Positions 51,677-60,380 of a stretch of 64,000 nucleotides of DNA are shown in pieces; the stretch's first letter is position 1; each line of letters opens with the position of its first letter. Location: contig NZ_CP070326.1 in the NCBI RefSeq assembly GCF_016917755.1, forward strand, positions 620,001 to 684,000, written 5' to 3'. The translations under genes were made by a program, and so were the position numbers. Under the pieces are notes generated by a model that worked only from the letters and a program-made list of their open reading frames with translations, ran no database searches and was not told the DNA's origin. The stretch comes from Streptomyces noursei. Lineage in GTDB: Bacteria; Actinomycetota; Actinomycetes; Streptomycetales; Streptomycetaceae.

Positions 51677-52345
51677 GTGGGAGAACAGCACGAGCCATTG
51701 GGGCGAACTTGTCGGTTGGAGGCGGCACCCGGCCCGGCGGCTGGCGTTGTGCTGGGTGTGGAATCGACGCAGCTGCTTGAAGAGCTTGCAGACGCAGTGG
51801 CGTTGCGCAACAGCTGCGTGGCCGCGCTGCGCAACGCCAGCACGCACGTGACCGAGCTAACGGCGCAGGCGATCGCTGCCGGAGCGCCTGGGCCGGACAT
51901 TGCCCGCATCTTGACCACCCTCGAACCGGTCGTCGGGCAAGAGCGGCAGCAGTTGGCGCAGGACGCCGTGGTCCCGCAGCCGCGCCCGGAGCCGACGGAC
52001 TGTTCATCCACTCCGTCGGCGAAGGTGTCCACGAACTGCCCGGCGGTCGTTCGCCAGATCGTGGATGCCTTCGCCGCGCGGGGCCATCCCGAGTGGCTGA
52101 CTCTCGCGCAGATCGCCGACCACCTGGTGGGTGTGGACCCGGCCGCATGGGGGCAGTGGGAGGGGCGGCGCGACCGGTTGAACATGGTCGGCCGCACCAT
52201 TCGGTCCGTGCTGCGGCGAGCCGGAGTGGAGATCCCTTGCAGCCGCCTCGACGGTGTCATCGATCGGAGGCGGCCGACCATCTACAAGCTCGCGGATGTT
52301 CAGCGCGCTGCGCAGGATTCCCCGGTTACTCGGCGAGCGGGGTGA
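51677..52345 (+). CDS. Hypothetical protein
   Basis: Up to 222 residues; GTG 51749 is a likely alternative start giving MLGVESTQLLEELADAVALR. The N-terminal half is helical; the C-terminal half (AVVRQIVDAFAARGHPEWLT, LAQIADHLVGVDPAAWGQWE, RTIRSVLRRAGVEIPCSRL, RRPTIYKLADVQRA) looks like a winged-helix DNA-binding domain of the type found in plasmid and phage proteins. Convergent with the CoiA-like gene. No family name can be given. Confidence 0.55.
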   Translation: MGEQHEPLGRTCRLEAAPGPAAGVVLGVESTQLLEELADAVALRNSCVAALRNASTHVTELTAQAIAAGAPGPDIARILTTLEPVVGQERQQLAQDAVVPQPRPEPTDCSSTPSAKVSTNCPAVVRQIVDAFAARGHPEWLTLAQIADHLVGVDPAAWGQWEGRRDRLNMVGRTIRSVLRRAGVEIPCSRLDGVIDRRRPTIYKLADVQRAAQDSPVTRRAG

Positions 52346-52494
52346 TCGCGGCGTGGTAAGGGACGCGCAGCGGCAGGGCGTCTGCCGGGCCTGAAGACGG
52401 ACTCTCCTCAAGCAGGGCGCGGCTACCGACGCAGGCCACCGCGGTCGGCCTGACAGCGCGAAGACCGCCCGGGTTGACTCGGGCGATGCACCGG

Positions 52495-54159
52495 TCATCC
52501 CCAGAGCTTTCGGGTGAATTCCTTTGCCCAATCCGCCCGTTCGCGATGCGTGCCGTGGGGTGTGCACGGGGTGTTAGGTGCGGCATCGCACTTCGGGCAA
52601 GTGACGTCCACCGCGTGCCAGGTGCGCGCCGGCGAACCGCTCCCCCGTTCTCCCCGCCTGTCCCTACGCGGCTGCGCAGGTTGGGCTTTGGCCTTGCCGG
52701 TTCGCAGGATCATCCGCATCCGGCGCAAGCGTTCGTCGTGGGGAATCTGTCGCGTCTTACCAGGTCCGACGCGGTCGTCGTTGGCACAAGGCTTCCCCGG
52801 CTCGGCGTGGCATCGCGGACACTTCCCTGTGTACCAGTCCCCGCGTGCCACCTGGTGATGCAGCCGGGGCTCGTCCTTCTTCGTCTCCGGCCTCTCGTCC
52901 TGGGCCTTTGGCGGCCGCACCCTGCCAGTCTGCCTCTGAGCCGGGAGTGCACGTTCGGGTGCAGCCGCCCGCTCGCGTTCCATGCGCGCCTTCCAGGTGT
53001 CGATCTGGCGTGCTTCGTGGGGTGGGAGCTGAGTATCGGCCATGGGGGCCAGTTCGACGAGCTGCTTGACCAAGCGGCGCTTGTTCGCCTGGGACATGAA
53101 GTTGCCGTGGCGGTGCAAGGTGCGCAAAGTCACTCGTATCCGCTGCGCCGCGTCCACTTTCCTCTGGCGGGCCTCATCCTGGGCTTCGGCTTCGGCTTCG
53201 GCTTGCAGTTTCCGGGCAATCTCTACCCGCTCCTTGACCAGCGCGGCAAGGAACTCGGCTGCTGCTTCTGCGGTGTGGTTCTCGGCGTTGGTGCGGTCGT
53301 GGGCTGCGATCGCGTTTACACGGGCCAGGAGCCCGCGGGTCTCTTGAACGTTCTCTTCGGTCACAGCCTTGCCCAGACGGGAGAACATCTGCTGGCGCAC
53401 TATGGCCTGTTCCTCCAGCCAGACCTTCGCCTCCTCAAGGGCGGCGTCGATCTGCGTACGCGTCTCCTGGTCCACGCCGTTCATGGCGGCAAGGGTGTTG
53501 CTCACTCTGGTCACTACGACCACGGCCCCCACGGTGCGGGCCTCATCGAGACGGCGAAGGAGGACTTGGGCTTGGGCCCGCGAGTCTGGCGCCTTCCTGC
53601 CCTTCCCCGATGGCCGGCGAGTCGGCGGGGGCGTGGTGTGCGAACGGACGATTCGCTCGACTGCCGGGGTCGACAGGCCCCGCTCGGTCACCTCGCACTC
53701 GTCCAGGGCGAACCACTCGGTAGGTCGAGCGAAGGCATCGGTGCCGATCTGAACGCGGCGCGCAGTGCCCTCGTTGTCCAGGCGGATCCGATGCACGTAC
53801 CAGCGGCGGATCAGCGTGTCACGGTCCACTGGCACCGACATGCCCAGCACTGGCTCACGCTCGCCGTCCCACACCGGTGCCACCGTCTGATCCAGGTGCA
53901 CCCGCAGCCCGCCGTGCGGCCAGCGGACGTCGACGACGGAACCGAGTGGCGCTCCGTTGGGGCGGGTGTACTCGAAGCTGGCCTGCTCGCCGCGGTCGGC
54001 GAGCCATGCCGCGGCCGCGGACTTCACGTACAGGTGATCCGCGCTGTTGACACCGCGGGCGTGGCGTCCGCACACGTGCGGCAGTCTGTCCGGATCCGGG
54101 TGATGGGCGAAGTGGCACGCTCGATGAGTTGACTGAACTAGCTTGAAGAAAGTGGCAGG
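52495..54159 (-). pseudogene. CoiA-like protein with C-terminal zinc fingers, 5' end missing
   Basis: The frame encodes a CoiA-type N-terminal region, CHFAHHPDPDRLPHVCGRHA then SADHLYVKSAAAAWLADRGE, with the Cys/His cluster and helix that precede the restriction-endonuclease-like fold. A long helical middle with AEAEAEAQ follows, then two copies of a zinc motif: KCPRCHAEPGKPCAND and TCPKCDAAPNTPCTPHGTHR. GTG 54075 falls inside the Cys/His cluster, so it is not the natural start. Upstream of it the frame stays coding-like for about 70 bases and then meets TGA at 54160 without a start codon. The true 5' end is lost. Typical neighbour of mobile elements. Confidence 0.6.
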
Positions 54160-54319
54160 TCAGGCGGGGTCTTGCTAACTTCCCCGGCTATGTCTGAACC
54201 AGCGGCCCATGAGAGGGACTTACCGGCTCTCGCGCTGCCTGAGATCGGCCGGTTACTGACCTTGAAGGCGGGTTGTCGTAGGGCCTGACTGTTGTTGATC
54301 GTTGCGGTATGCCGGTTGT

Positions 54320-54859
54320 ATGAGGTATCCGCAGGGTGGGGGCCTGACGGCGGAGAGGCAAGCATTCCGCGAGCGGGTCCGGATGGAAGCAGCCGGGATG
54401 TTCGCTGCCGGGCGGGGCAGTACGGAGATCGCGAAGGAGTTACGGGTCAGCGTCCGGTCCGTCCAGCGGTGGCGGCGGGCCTGGCGGGAGGCCGGCCAGG
54501 ACGCGGTTCGTTCCCGTGGCCCGGCGTCCCGTCCGAAACTGAGCGAGGCACTGTTCGCTGTGCTTGAGGAGGAGTTGGCCAAAGGCCCGGTCGCTCACGG
54601 CTGGCCGGATCAACGATGGACCCTGGCTCGTATCAAGACGCTGATCGGGCGGCGGTTCCACAAGAGCATGACGCTGTCGGGCATTTCGCAGATGCTGCGG
54701 CGGCACGGCTGGAGTCACCAGGTTCCGGCCCGTCGGGCCGTTGAGCGTGACGAGGCGGCCGTGGCCGGCTGGGTGAAGAAGGCGTGGCCGCACTTGGAAC
54801 CACCGCGGCGGCGCTCGGGGCCTGGATCGTTTTTGAAGACGAGGCCGGGTTCTCGATGA
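54320..54859 (+). CDS. IS630-family transposase, N-terminal part
   Basis: ATG 54320: MRYPQGGGLTAERQAFRERV, then the HTH EIAKELRVSVRSVQRWRRAW, LEEELAKGPVAHGWPDQRWT, GRRFHKSMTLSGISQMLRRH and GWSHQVPARRAVERDEAAVA. The catalytic part continues in another frame from about base 54800 (WPHLE then TTAAALGAWIVFEDEAGF). This could be a programmed frameshift, as in many IS630 elements, or a single-base loss. Confidence 0.85.
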   Translation: MRYPQGGGLTAERQAFRERVRMEAAGMFAAGRGSTEIAKELRVSVRSVQRWRRAWREAGQDAVRSRGPASRPKLSEALFAVLEEELAKGPVAHGWPDQRWTLARIKTLIGRRFHKSMTLSGISQMLRRHGWSHQVPARRAVERDEAAVAGWVKKAWPHLEPPRRRSGPGSFLKTRPGSR

Positions 54860-55124
54860 CGCCGCCGACCTCCCGCACCTGGAGCAGGCGCGGATCCACC
54901 CCGGTCATCCGGGTCCGCGGCCGTTCCCAGCGCCGATTCTCCATAGCCGCCCTGTGCTGCTACAAGCCCGGCGAACGGTCTCGCCTGATCTACCGACCCA
55001 AACGGCATACCGATCACAAAAGTGGCGGTCGCAAGAGCTTCGCCTGGACCGATTACCGAGACCTCCTCATCGCCGCCCACCAGCAGCTCAACGGCCCGAT
55101 CGTCCTCATCTGGGACAACTTGAA
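54784..55124 (+). CDS. IS630-family transposase, catalytic part, exon 1
   Basis: This frame carries the first catalytic Asp in WIVFEDEAGFSMTPPTSRTW, the strand VIRVRGRSQRRFSIAALCCY and the second Asp in NGPIVLIWDNL. It is cut after 113 codons plus two bases (AA) by the group II intron 5' end at 55125. Exon 2 begins with C at 57300, completing an AAC codon. Confidence 0.82.
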
Positions 55125-55736
55125 GTGCGCCACGAGGCGCGACGGAATCGAGTGGAGGTGAAGGGACTCCACCGCTGGGCGGTCGCAGCCGTCCGGTGAA
55201 GCTGAGGGCAGTCGCTGCCTGGGAACGCAGGTGGCGGCGGGAAGCAGCCCTGACAAAGTACGGGACGGGTCGGCACTGTCAGACGGCCTGGGTCCGGCAA
55301 GCAGTGAGGAGAAGGTGTACGAGAGGAACCGCTGTCTGACGCCCCGTAAGTGTCCCGCTCGGCTCAAATCTGACGGATACGGGCCGGGTTGCAGCGCGTG
55401 ACCGTCACTCGTCTGGGTGGCGTTCAACTCCGAAGCCGGTTTTTAGGTCCGGTGGGGAGGCCATGCCGAAGGTCTGCGGCGTAGGCATGGCGAGGCTGTC
55501 GGGGTAGAGGCGGGCACCTCCCTCCTCGATCGATTCTGTGGTGAACGTGGGAACCGCCTGCGGTCGCCCTTTCCGCCGTGCATCCGGTGCGGCGGCGGGC
55601 AGGTCCGTTGCCGACTGATGGCCGTCGGGCGGGGCGGAGGTCTCGTAGTAGTCCGAACGCGCGAGAGGCGCGTACATGGCGAAGGAGACCAGCAAGTCAG
55701 CAGTGGACGTACTGGAAGGTCAGGAGGCCGTCGCCG

Positions 55737-57167
55737 GTGAATACCGACGAGCTTGACTCCGTCCTGTTTGGGGCGGAGCGCAGGGTACTGAAGATCCAGA
55801 CCAAGCTGCACTGTTGGGCCCGTGATGATCCTCATCGCAGGTTCGATGATCTACACAACCTCGTTGCCGACCCCGCGTTCCTTCTGGTCGCGTGGGACCG
55901 GGTGCGGGGCAACAAGGGAGCACGCACGGCCGGAGTGGACGGACATACGGCCCGTTCCATCGAGGCTGGGCAAGGTGTCGGGGAGTTCCTCGACGGGCTG
56001 CGGTCGCAGGTCAAGGACCGCAGTTTCCGCCCGCTGCCGGTGCGGGAGCGGATGATCCCGAAGTCGGGTGGCAAGTTGCGCCGCCTGGGGATCGCCACCA
56101 TCGCCGACAGGGTGGTCCAGGCTTCCTTGAAGCTGGTGCTGGAGCCGATTTTCGAGGCGGATTTCTACCCGTGTTCCTACGGGTTCCGTCCGAACCGTCG
56201 CGCTCATGACGCAGTGGCTGAGGTGCGCTACTTCGCATCCCGCTCCTATGAGTGGGTCGTTGAAGGCGACATCACGGCCTGTTTCGATGAGATCTCACAC
56301 TCGGCCCTGATAGACCGGGTGCGGGCACGAGTCGGGGACAAGCGCGTCCTGGCACTGGTGAAGGCGTTTCTCAAGGCAGGCATCCTCGGAGAGGATCGCA
56401 TGCTGAGGGAGAACCGCGCCGGAACCCCGCAGGGTTCGATCCTTTCGCCGCTGCTGAGCAACGTGGCCCTGACGGTCCTGGACGAGCACATCGCCCAAGG
56501 ACCCGGCGGGCCCGCTTCCAGTCAGACGGAACGGGCCAAGCGCCGCCGTCACCGACTGCCCAACTACCGGCTCGTCCGCTACGCGGACGACTGGTGCTTG
56601 ATGGTTACGGGCACGAAGGCCGACGCCGAAGCCCTCCGGGAGGAGATCGCAGGAGTCCTGTCCACGATGGGCCTGCGCCTGTCACCGGAGAAGACCCTGA
56701 TTACCCACATTGACGAGGGCCTTGACTTTCTCGGCTGGCGCATCCAGCGCCACCGGAAACGGGGCAGCAACCGGCACTACATCTACACCTACCCGTCCCG
56801 CAAAGCCGTCAAGGCAGTGACGGGCAAGGTCAGAACACTGTGCCGGACGATGGACACGAGCCAGCCGCTCGATGCCCTGTTGCGTCACCTCAATCCGACG
56901 CTGAAGGGCTGGTGCGTCTACTTCCGGGCCGGCGTGTCCAGCGCAACCTTCGCCTACCTGAGCTACTACACGTGGCGCCAGGTCGGGAGCTGGTTGCGTC
57001 GCAAGCACCGCCGGTCCACATGGAAGGATCTCCGTCGACGCTACTGCGACGTCGGATGGTGGCCGGCCTCGGAGGAGAGACCGCTGTTCAACCCGGCAAA
57101 GGTGACCACCACGCGTTACCGCTACCGGGGAACAGTCATCCCGACTCCATGGCCCGGCCTGGAATGA
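55737..57167 (+). CDS. ltrA: Group II intron reverse transcriptase/maturase
   Basis: A 476-residue intron-encoded protein from GTG 55737 (AGGAGG upstream). RT motifs: NKGARTAGVDGHTARS, MIPKSGGKLRRLGIATIADR, YPCSYGFRPNRRAHDAV, VEGDITACFDEISH, GTPQGSILSPLLSN, LVRYADDWCLMV. The maturase domain is GWCVYFRAGVSSATFAYLSY with RRKHRRSTWKDLRRRYCDVG, ending VTTTRYRYRGTVIPTPWPGL. No HNH domain. It is longer than the sister copy because its natural C-terminus is kept. Confidence 0.93.
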   Translation: MNTDELDSVLFGAERRVLKIQTKLHCWARDDPHRRFDDLHNLVADPAFLLVAWDRVRGNKGARTAGVDGHTARSIEAGQGVGEFLDGLRSQVKDRSFRPLPVRERMIPKSGGKLRRLGIATIADRVVQASLKLVLEPIFEADFYPCSYGFRPNRRAHDAVAEVRYFASRSYEWVVEGDITACFDEISHSALIDRVRARVGDKRVLALVKAFLKAGILGEDRMLRENRAGTPQGSILSPLLSNVALTVLDEHIAQGPGGPASSQTERAKRRRHRLPNYRLVRYADDWCLMVTGTKADAEALREEIAGVLSTMGLRLSPEKTLITHIDEGLDFLGWRIQRHRKRGSNRHYIYTYPSRKAVKAVTGKVRTLCRTMDTSQPLDALLRHLNPTLKGWCVYFRAGVSSATFAYLSYYTWRQVGSWLRRKHRRSTWKDLRRRYCDVGWWPASEERPLFNPAKVTTTRYRYRGTVIPTPWPGLE

Positions 57168-57196
57168 GGACAACACACAAGCCCTGAACAGGGCTT

Positions 57197-57235
57197 GTGG
57201 AGCGCCCGGTGCTCGGAAACGGGCACGCCGGGTGC
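57197..57235 (+). ncRNA. Group II intron domain V-like hairpin
   Basis: Starting GAGCGCCCGGTGC and closing with GCACGCCGGGTGCGG around a GGAAAC loop region, 30 bases after the maturase stop. It has the layout of domain V (lower stem, bulge, GNRA-like cap), the catalytic heart of the ribozyme. The preceding AAGCCCTG/CAGGGCTT stem is the base of domain IV. Confidence 0.65.
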
Positions 57236-57299
57236 GGGAAGCGGTCCGGGGAAACGGGCCGGTCGACGAGACCGGAACCGCGCCCCGGATCGACTTCAC

Positions 57300-57579
57300 C
57301 GTCCACAAAGACCGCCGCATGCGGGCCTTCATCGACGCACACGACTGGATCAACGCCTATCACCTACCGGCCTACGCACCCGATCTCAACCCTGTCGAAG
57401 GCATTTGGTCGGTCCTCCGCCGGACCAGCCAGGCAAACACCGCCTTCACCAGCCCCGACCACCTCATCCGCCGACTACGACATGGCCTCCGTCAGATCCA
57501 GTACTGCAGCGGCGTCATCGACGGATGCCTCACCGCGACTGGGCTCACACTGACGACACCACGCCTACAACCTCAGTAA
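57300..57579 (+). CDS. IS630-family transposase, catalytic part, exon 2
   Basis: After the intron the frame reads VHKDRRMRAFIDAHDWINAY then HLPAYAPDLNPVEGIWSVLR, with the last catalytic Glu in NPVEGIW, ending LTATGLTLTTPRLQPQ. It depends on intron splicing for production of a whole catalytic domain. Confidence 0.85.
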
Positions 57580-57582
57580 CAG

Positions 57583-58428
57583 CTACGAGCCGGTTGAGAA
57601 CCGGATCAGGTAGTAGTGGGCGTCGGACGCGGTGCTGCTCAGCTGCTCGCCTTGGTGGACCGGCAGTGCCGCCAGTGCCGTGCCACGAGCGTAATCGCGG
57701 GCGGCGGCACTGGTGTGATAGTTGCCTGCGCTGAGCTGGACGTCCGAGGGGTAGGTGCCGGAATCCGGATCGGATGTGGTGACGATGAATCCGTCGCTCG
57801 GAGCGGGGTTGTAAGGGCTGATCTCGGTACCGCTGCGGATGTTCTTGTCGAAGATCTCGACGGGGCCTCCCTGAATGCTGAGCGACTCGTCGCTCTGGAG
57901 GGTGCCAGTCACCGTGAGTTCATCATCCGTGCTCAGCAGCGACCCGCTGTCGACGCCGGTAGTGGTTGCAGTGACAGTCAGGGCCTTGGTCTCCACGGGG
58001 CCGGAGGCCACAACCGCGGTGGCGGTGCAGGTACCGGACACGTCGGTCTCGCCGTCGACGGTGAGGTGGCCGTTAGCCGTGAGCGGGGCCGTGATGGTGA
58101 GGTCGGGGCCGCTCACGAGTTCGCCGATTTCGACGCCGGGCAGTACGGGCCGGTCGACGGTGACCGTGAGCGAGTCGTATCGCTTCATCCCGCTCGCGAC
58201 GGTCTTCAGTGTGAACACGCAGTCGCGGGCGAGGGGCTGGGTGACGTACGGAAAGGTGATGAGCCTTCCCGACGGTTCGTCCTCGCTGTACAAAGTGTGT
58301 TGCCCTGCCGGCCCGCTCCACTGCAGGACGACCGTGTCGCCCGGACGAACCAGGGTTGCCGGGGTGGGGTGGGGCGGGTCTCCAGGGAGATTCAGATGGG
58401 CAGTGAAGTTGGCAGCCGTTGACGCCAT
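57583..58428 (-). CDS. Unknown beta-rich protein (Ig-like + beta-solenoid + C-terminal domain)
   Basis: A 281-residue protein with no signal peptide. Residues about 20-95: an Ig-like module, TLVRPGDTVVLQWSGPAGQH to FTLKTVASGMKRYDSLTVTV. Residues about 105-190: short repeats such as LTANGHLTVDGETDVSG and GTLQSDESLSIQGG, likely a beta-solenoid. C-terminal domain: SDGFIVTTSDPD...LAALPVHQGEQL and a final RFSTGS. The same order occurs in the products of 59010-60335 and 60381-61766, where it follows an N-terminal domain that here is a separate gene (58432-58965). The IS630 element lies right after its stop. Confidence 0.65.
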   Translation of the reverse strand: MASTAANFTAHLNLPGDPPHPTPATLVRPGDTVVLQWSGPAGQHTLYSEDEPSGRLITFPYVTQPLARDCVFTLKTVASGMKRYDSLTVTVDRPVLPGVEIGELVSGPDLTITAPLTANGHLTVDGETDVSGTCTATAVVASGPVETKALTVTATTTGVDSGSLLSTDDELTVTGTLQSDESLSIQGGPVEIFDKNIRSGTEISPYNPAPSDGFIVTTSDPDSGTYPSDVQLSAGNYHTSAAARDYARGTALAALPVHQGEQLSSTASDAHYYLIRFSTGS

Positions 58429-58431
58429 GGG

Positions 58432-58965
58432 TCAGACCTCCTCGGCAAGGCCCGCGGTGGCGAGTCCGAGCCCTCGCTTGACGATCTCGAAGGAGCGGGT
58501 GCGTTCGGACGGTGGCCCCTCGGGGGTGTTAGCAGCGGATTCGAGGGCCTCGACCACTGCGGTGCCCGGCTCACGGCTGATCCGGAGCCCTTTCAGCTCG
58601 ATGGCCAGGCTCGGCGTCACCGTCTGCCGCAGCGCATGTTCGGTGGGGGTGAACCTGGCCATGCCGTCCTGCGGTACGGCGATCAGCACGTCTTCCTGGA
58701 GCGCTACCACCGACCACGTGGCGGGTACGGCGAGAGGGGTGATCCCGCTACCGGATGCCACGAGTTGCGGGGCCCCGGCGCCGACGGGCAGCCGGATGGT
58801 GAGGAGTGCACAGTACACGGGCTCGGTATGGTGGTTGGTCACCGTGATCCGCAGGTCGCACAAGGAGAGCTCGCCGTCCGGAGGGCTCGCGTACACGTGC
58901 TCCGGGACCGTTGTACAGGTGTAGGTGAGCAGCGTCTCTTCATCTGCCGGGCTGGGGGATTTCAT
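58432..58965 (-). CDS. Unknown protein equal to the N-terminal domain of its larger paralogs
   Basis: A 177-residue protein from ATG 58965 (AAGGG six bases upstream). It reads LLTYTCTTVPEHVYASPPDG, LSLCDLRITVTNHHTEPVYC and ALLTIRLPVGAGAPQLVA, then ITPLAVPATWSVVALQEDVL. The corresponding stretches in the next two genes are KITLLVSNGGWSEVRCTGIT/VTFPVGQRARDLA and DLDLVISAAPGEEVLCRGLV/IELPMGTTAQDLV. It ends EIVKRGLGLATAGLAEEV, and the next gene starts three bases later. Together the two make one paralog unit split in two. Confidence 0.62.
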   Translation of the reverse strand: MKSPSPADEETLLTYTCTTVPEHVYASPPDGELSLCDLRITVTNHHTEPVYCALLTIRLPVGAGAPQLVASGSGITPLAVPATWSVVALQEDVLIAVPQDGMARFTPTEHALRQTVTPSLAIELKGLRISREPGTAVVEALESAANTPEGPPSERTRSFEIVKRGLGLATAGLAEEV

Positions 58966-59009
58966 GGCTGCCCTTCGCGATGGAGGCGGGGAGAAGTCCG
59001 TGCACGCGG

Positions 59010-60335
59010 TCAAACGCCGAATGCGAACCAGTAGAAGTCGACTTGGTCGGAGTCAGGAGTGCCCTCGACGGCCCAAGTGACGTCCCCGCCGGCGTGGACG
59101 GGGACTATGAGATTGCCGTATCCACCCACGGTGGTGGTGCGGAATGTGCGTGCTAAGGAGGTGACCTTCATGGTGAGTTCGCTTCCTCCGTGGGCGGTGG
59201 CCACCACCATCCCGTCCGTGGTCATGGTCTGTGTGCCTCCGTTGGCGGGCAGCTTCTCCCGGCCTGCTTTGAGGATGCGTACGGTCCCGGTCGCGGTGAG
59301 CCCCTGCGTGGTGGTGACCCTGGCCGCGGTGAGATCCGTCGCGGCGTGTATCTGTGTGGCGTTCACCGTTCCCGAGAAGCGCAGATGGTTGGCTTCGACC
59401 GACGGCGTGCTGAGTGTGGCCTGCGTCTTCAGGTCTCCGGTGACCAGGGCGCTCGGCGCGGTGAGCGACTGCCCGATCGTGAGCTGTCCGTCGATGTGCA
59501 GGGGCATGGAGGGATCAGGCGTACCCACCTCACCGGGCACCGTGAACTTCGGGTACGAGGGCACGTCGACTGCCACGGTCACCGAGTCGTACCGGTTCAC
59601 GGTCTCACCTCCGGCCTCGGAGACGGTCTGAAGGGTGAATGTCGTGTCCCGGAGCAGTGGGCCGCATGTCAGGCTGCCCGCGCCGTCCGCGATCTCGGTT
59701 CCCGTGTCGCTGTCCTCCCAGTGCAGAATGCGGGCCAGCCCGGGCGCGGGTTTCCAGGCGATGGTGACCTTGCTGCCGCGGGCGACCCGGACCAGTGGAG
59801 GGTCCGCTTCGGTGTGTTTCTCGGCGAAGACCGCGAGGTTGGTTCCCGTGACGGCACCGCTGCGGATCCCGACCGGGAACTTGGGCAGCCTGAGGATGGC
59901 GGGCCGCTCCTCCGGTGACTCCTCTCCGGTGGCGGTCGTCTCGGTGACCTCGGGGTAGGACACGCCCACGGTGCTGTTGACGGCCATAGGGAAGAAGTCG
60001 AACCGAAGCGACTTGTCCGTGATGACCGTGCAGCCTCCGGACGGGGTGAAGGTGAAGCGTACGAACCTGTTGGTGCGGATCGGGTCCGCTGCCTCCCAGT
60101 CGTCCGGCTTCGATGTGGCAATGACGTCCTGGGAGGTTGCGGCCAGGTCCCGGGCACGTTGGCCGACGGGGAAGGTGACAGTGATGCCGGTACACCGCAC
60201 CTCGCTCCAGCCTCCGTTGCTGACCAGCAGAGTGATCTTTGCTTCAGTGGGACCTGAAGGGTTGGATTCCAGCGGATCGGGGTCGGTGTACAAGCTGTGG
60301 GTGAGCAGGGGTGCGGCAGCGGCCTCGTTGGTCAT
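59010..60335 (-). CDS. Unknown multi-domain beta-rich protein (paralog 2)
   Basis: A 441-residue protein from ATG 60335 (GAAGGG upstream). N-terminal beta domain (about 10-130) with VSNGGWSEVRCTGITVTFPV; linker; Ig-like module (about 175-265) with VRVARGSKVTIAWKPAPGLA to FTLQTVSEAGGETVNRYDSV; solenoid-like repeats (LHIDGQLTIGQSLTAPSALV, LRFSGTVNATQIHAATDLTA); C-terminal domain TTDGMVVATAHGGSELTMKV to VDFYWFAFGV. No signal peptide, membrane segment or catalytic motif. The arrangement recalls phage tail-fibre or adhesin builds but no known family was recognised. Confidence 0.65.
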   Translation of the reverse strand: MTNEAAAAPLLTHSLYTDPDPLESNPSGPTEAKITLLVSNGGWSEVRCTGITVTFPVGQRARDLAATSQDVIATSKPDDWEAADPIRTNRFVRFTFTPSGGCTVITDKSLRFDFFPMAVNSTVGVSYPEVTETTATGEESPEERPAILRLPKFPVGIRSGAVTGTNLAVFAEKHTEADPPLVRVARGSKVTIAWKPAPGLARILHWEDSDTGTEIADGAGSLTCGPLLRDTTFTLQTVSEAGGETVNRYDSVTVAVDVPSYPKFTVPGEVGTPDPSMPLHIDGQLTIGQSLTAPSALVTGDLKTQATLSTPSVEANHLRFSGTVNATQIHAATDLTAARVTTTQGLTATGTVRILKAGREKLPANGGTQTMTTDGMVVATAHGGSELTMKVTSLARTFRTTTVGGYGNLIVPVHAGGDVTWAVEGTPDSDQVDFYWFAFGV

Positions 60336-60380
60336 GTCGGCCCTTCTCAATGGCTGCGGTCTTCGGGGGGACGCCGTTCG

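Larger units (their letters stand above)
55125..57299 (+). mobile_element. Complete group II intron inside the IS630 transposase
   Basis: 5' end GTGCGCCACGAGGCGCG at 55125, 3' end TTCAC at 57299 (AY ending). The maturase gene lies in domain IV; a domain V-like hairpin follows at 57197-57235 and a domain VI-like hairpin before the 3' end. Precise removal joins ...GACAACTTGAA to CGTCCACAAAG..., giving WDNLN-VHKDRRMRAFIDA, the expected IS630 sequence. This independent check fixes both boundaries. It shares its first 18 bases and its overall body with the truncated intron at 25271. Confidence 0.88.
54252..57580 (+). mobile_element. IS630-family element interrupted by a group II intron
   Basis: The left end GTTACTGACCTTGAAGGCG begins at 54252. 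The right end, read as complement from about 57580, is GTTACTGAGGTTGTAGGCG, and both continue with closely matching bases (about 25 of 30). Without the 2175-base intron the element would be about 1154 bp, normal for IS630. The right end abuts the stop codon of the neighbouring minus-strand gene (57583). Confidence 0.78.

Noticed and set aside
52474..54132. 552-codon plus-strand open frame opposite the CoiA-like gene
   Set aside because: The minus strand has clear Cys/His motifs, helical heptads and zinc fingers; the plus frame shows none.
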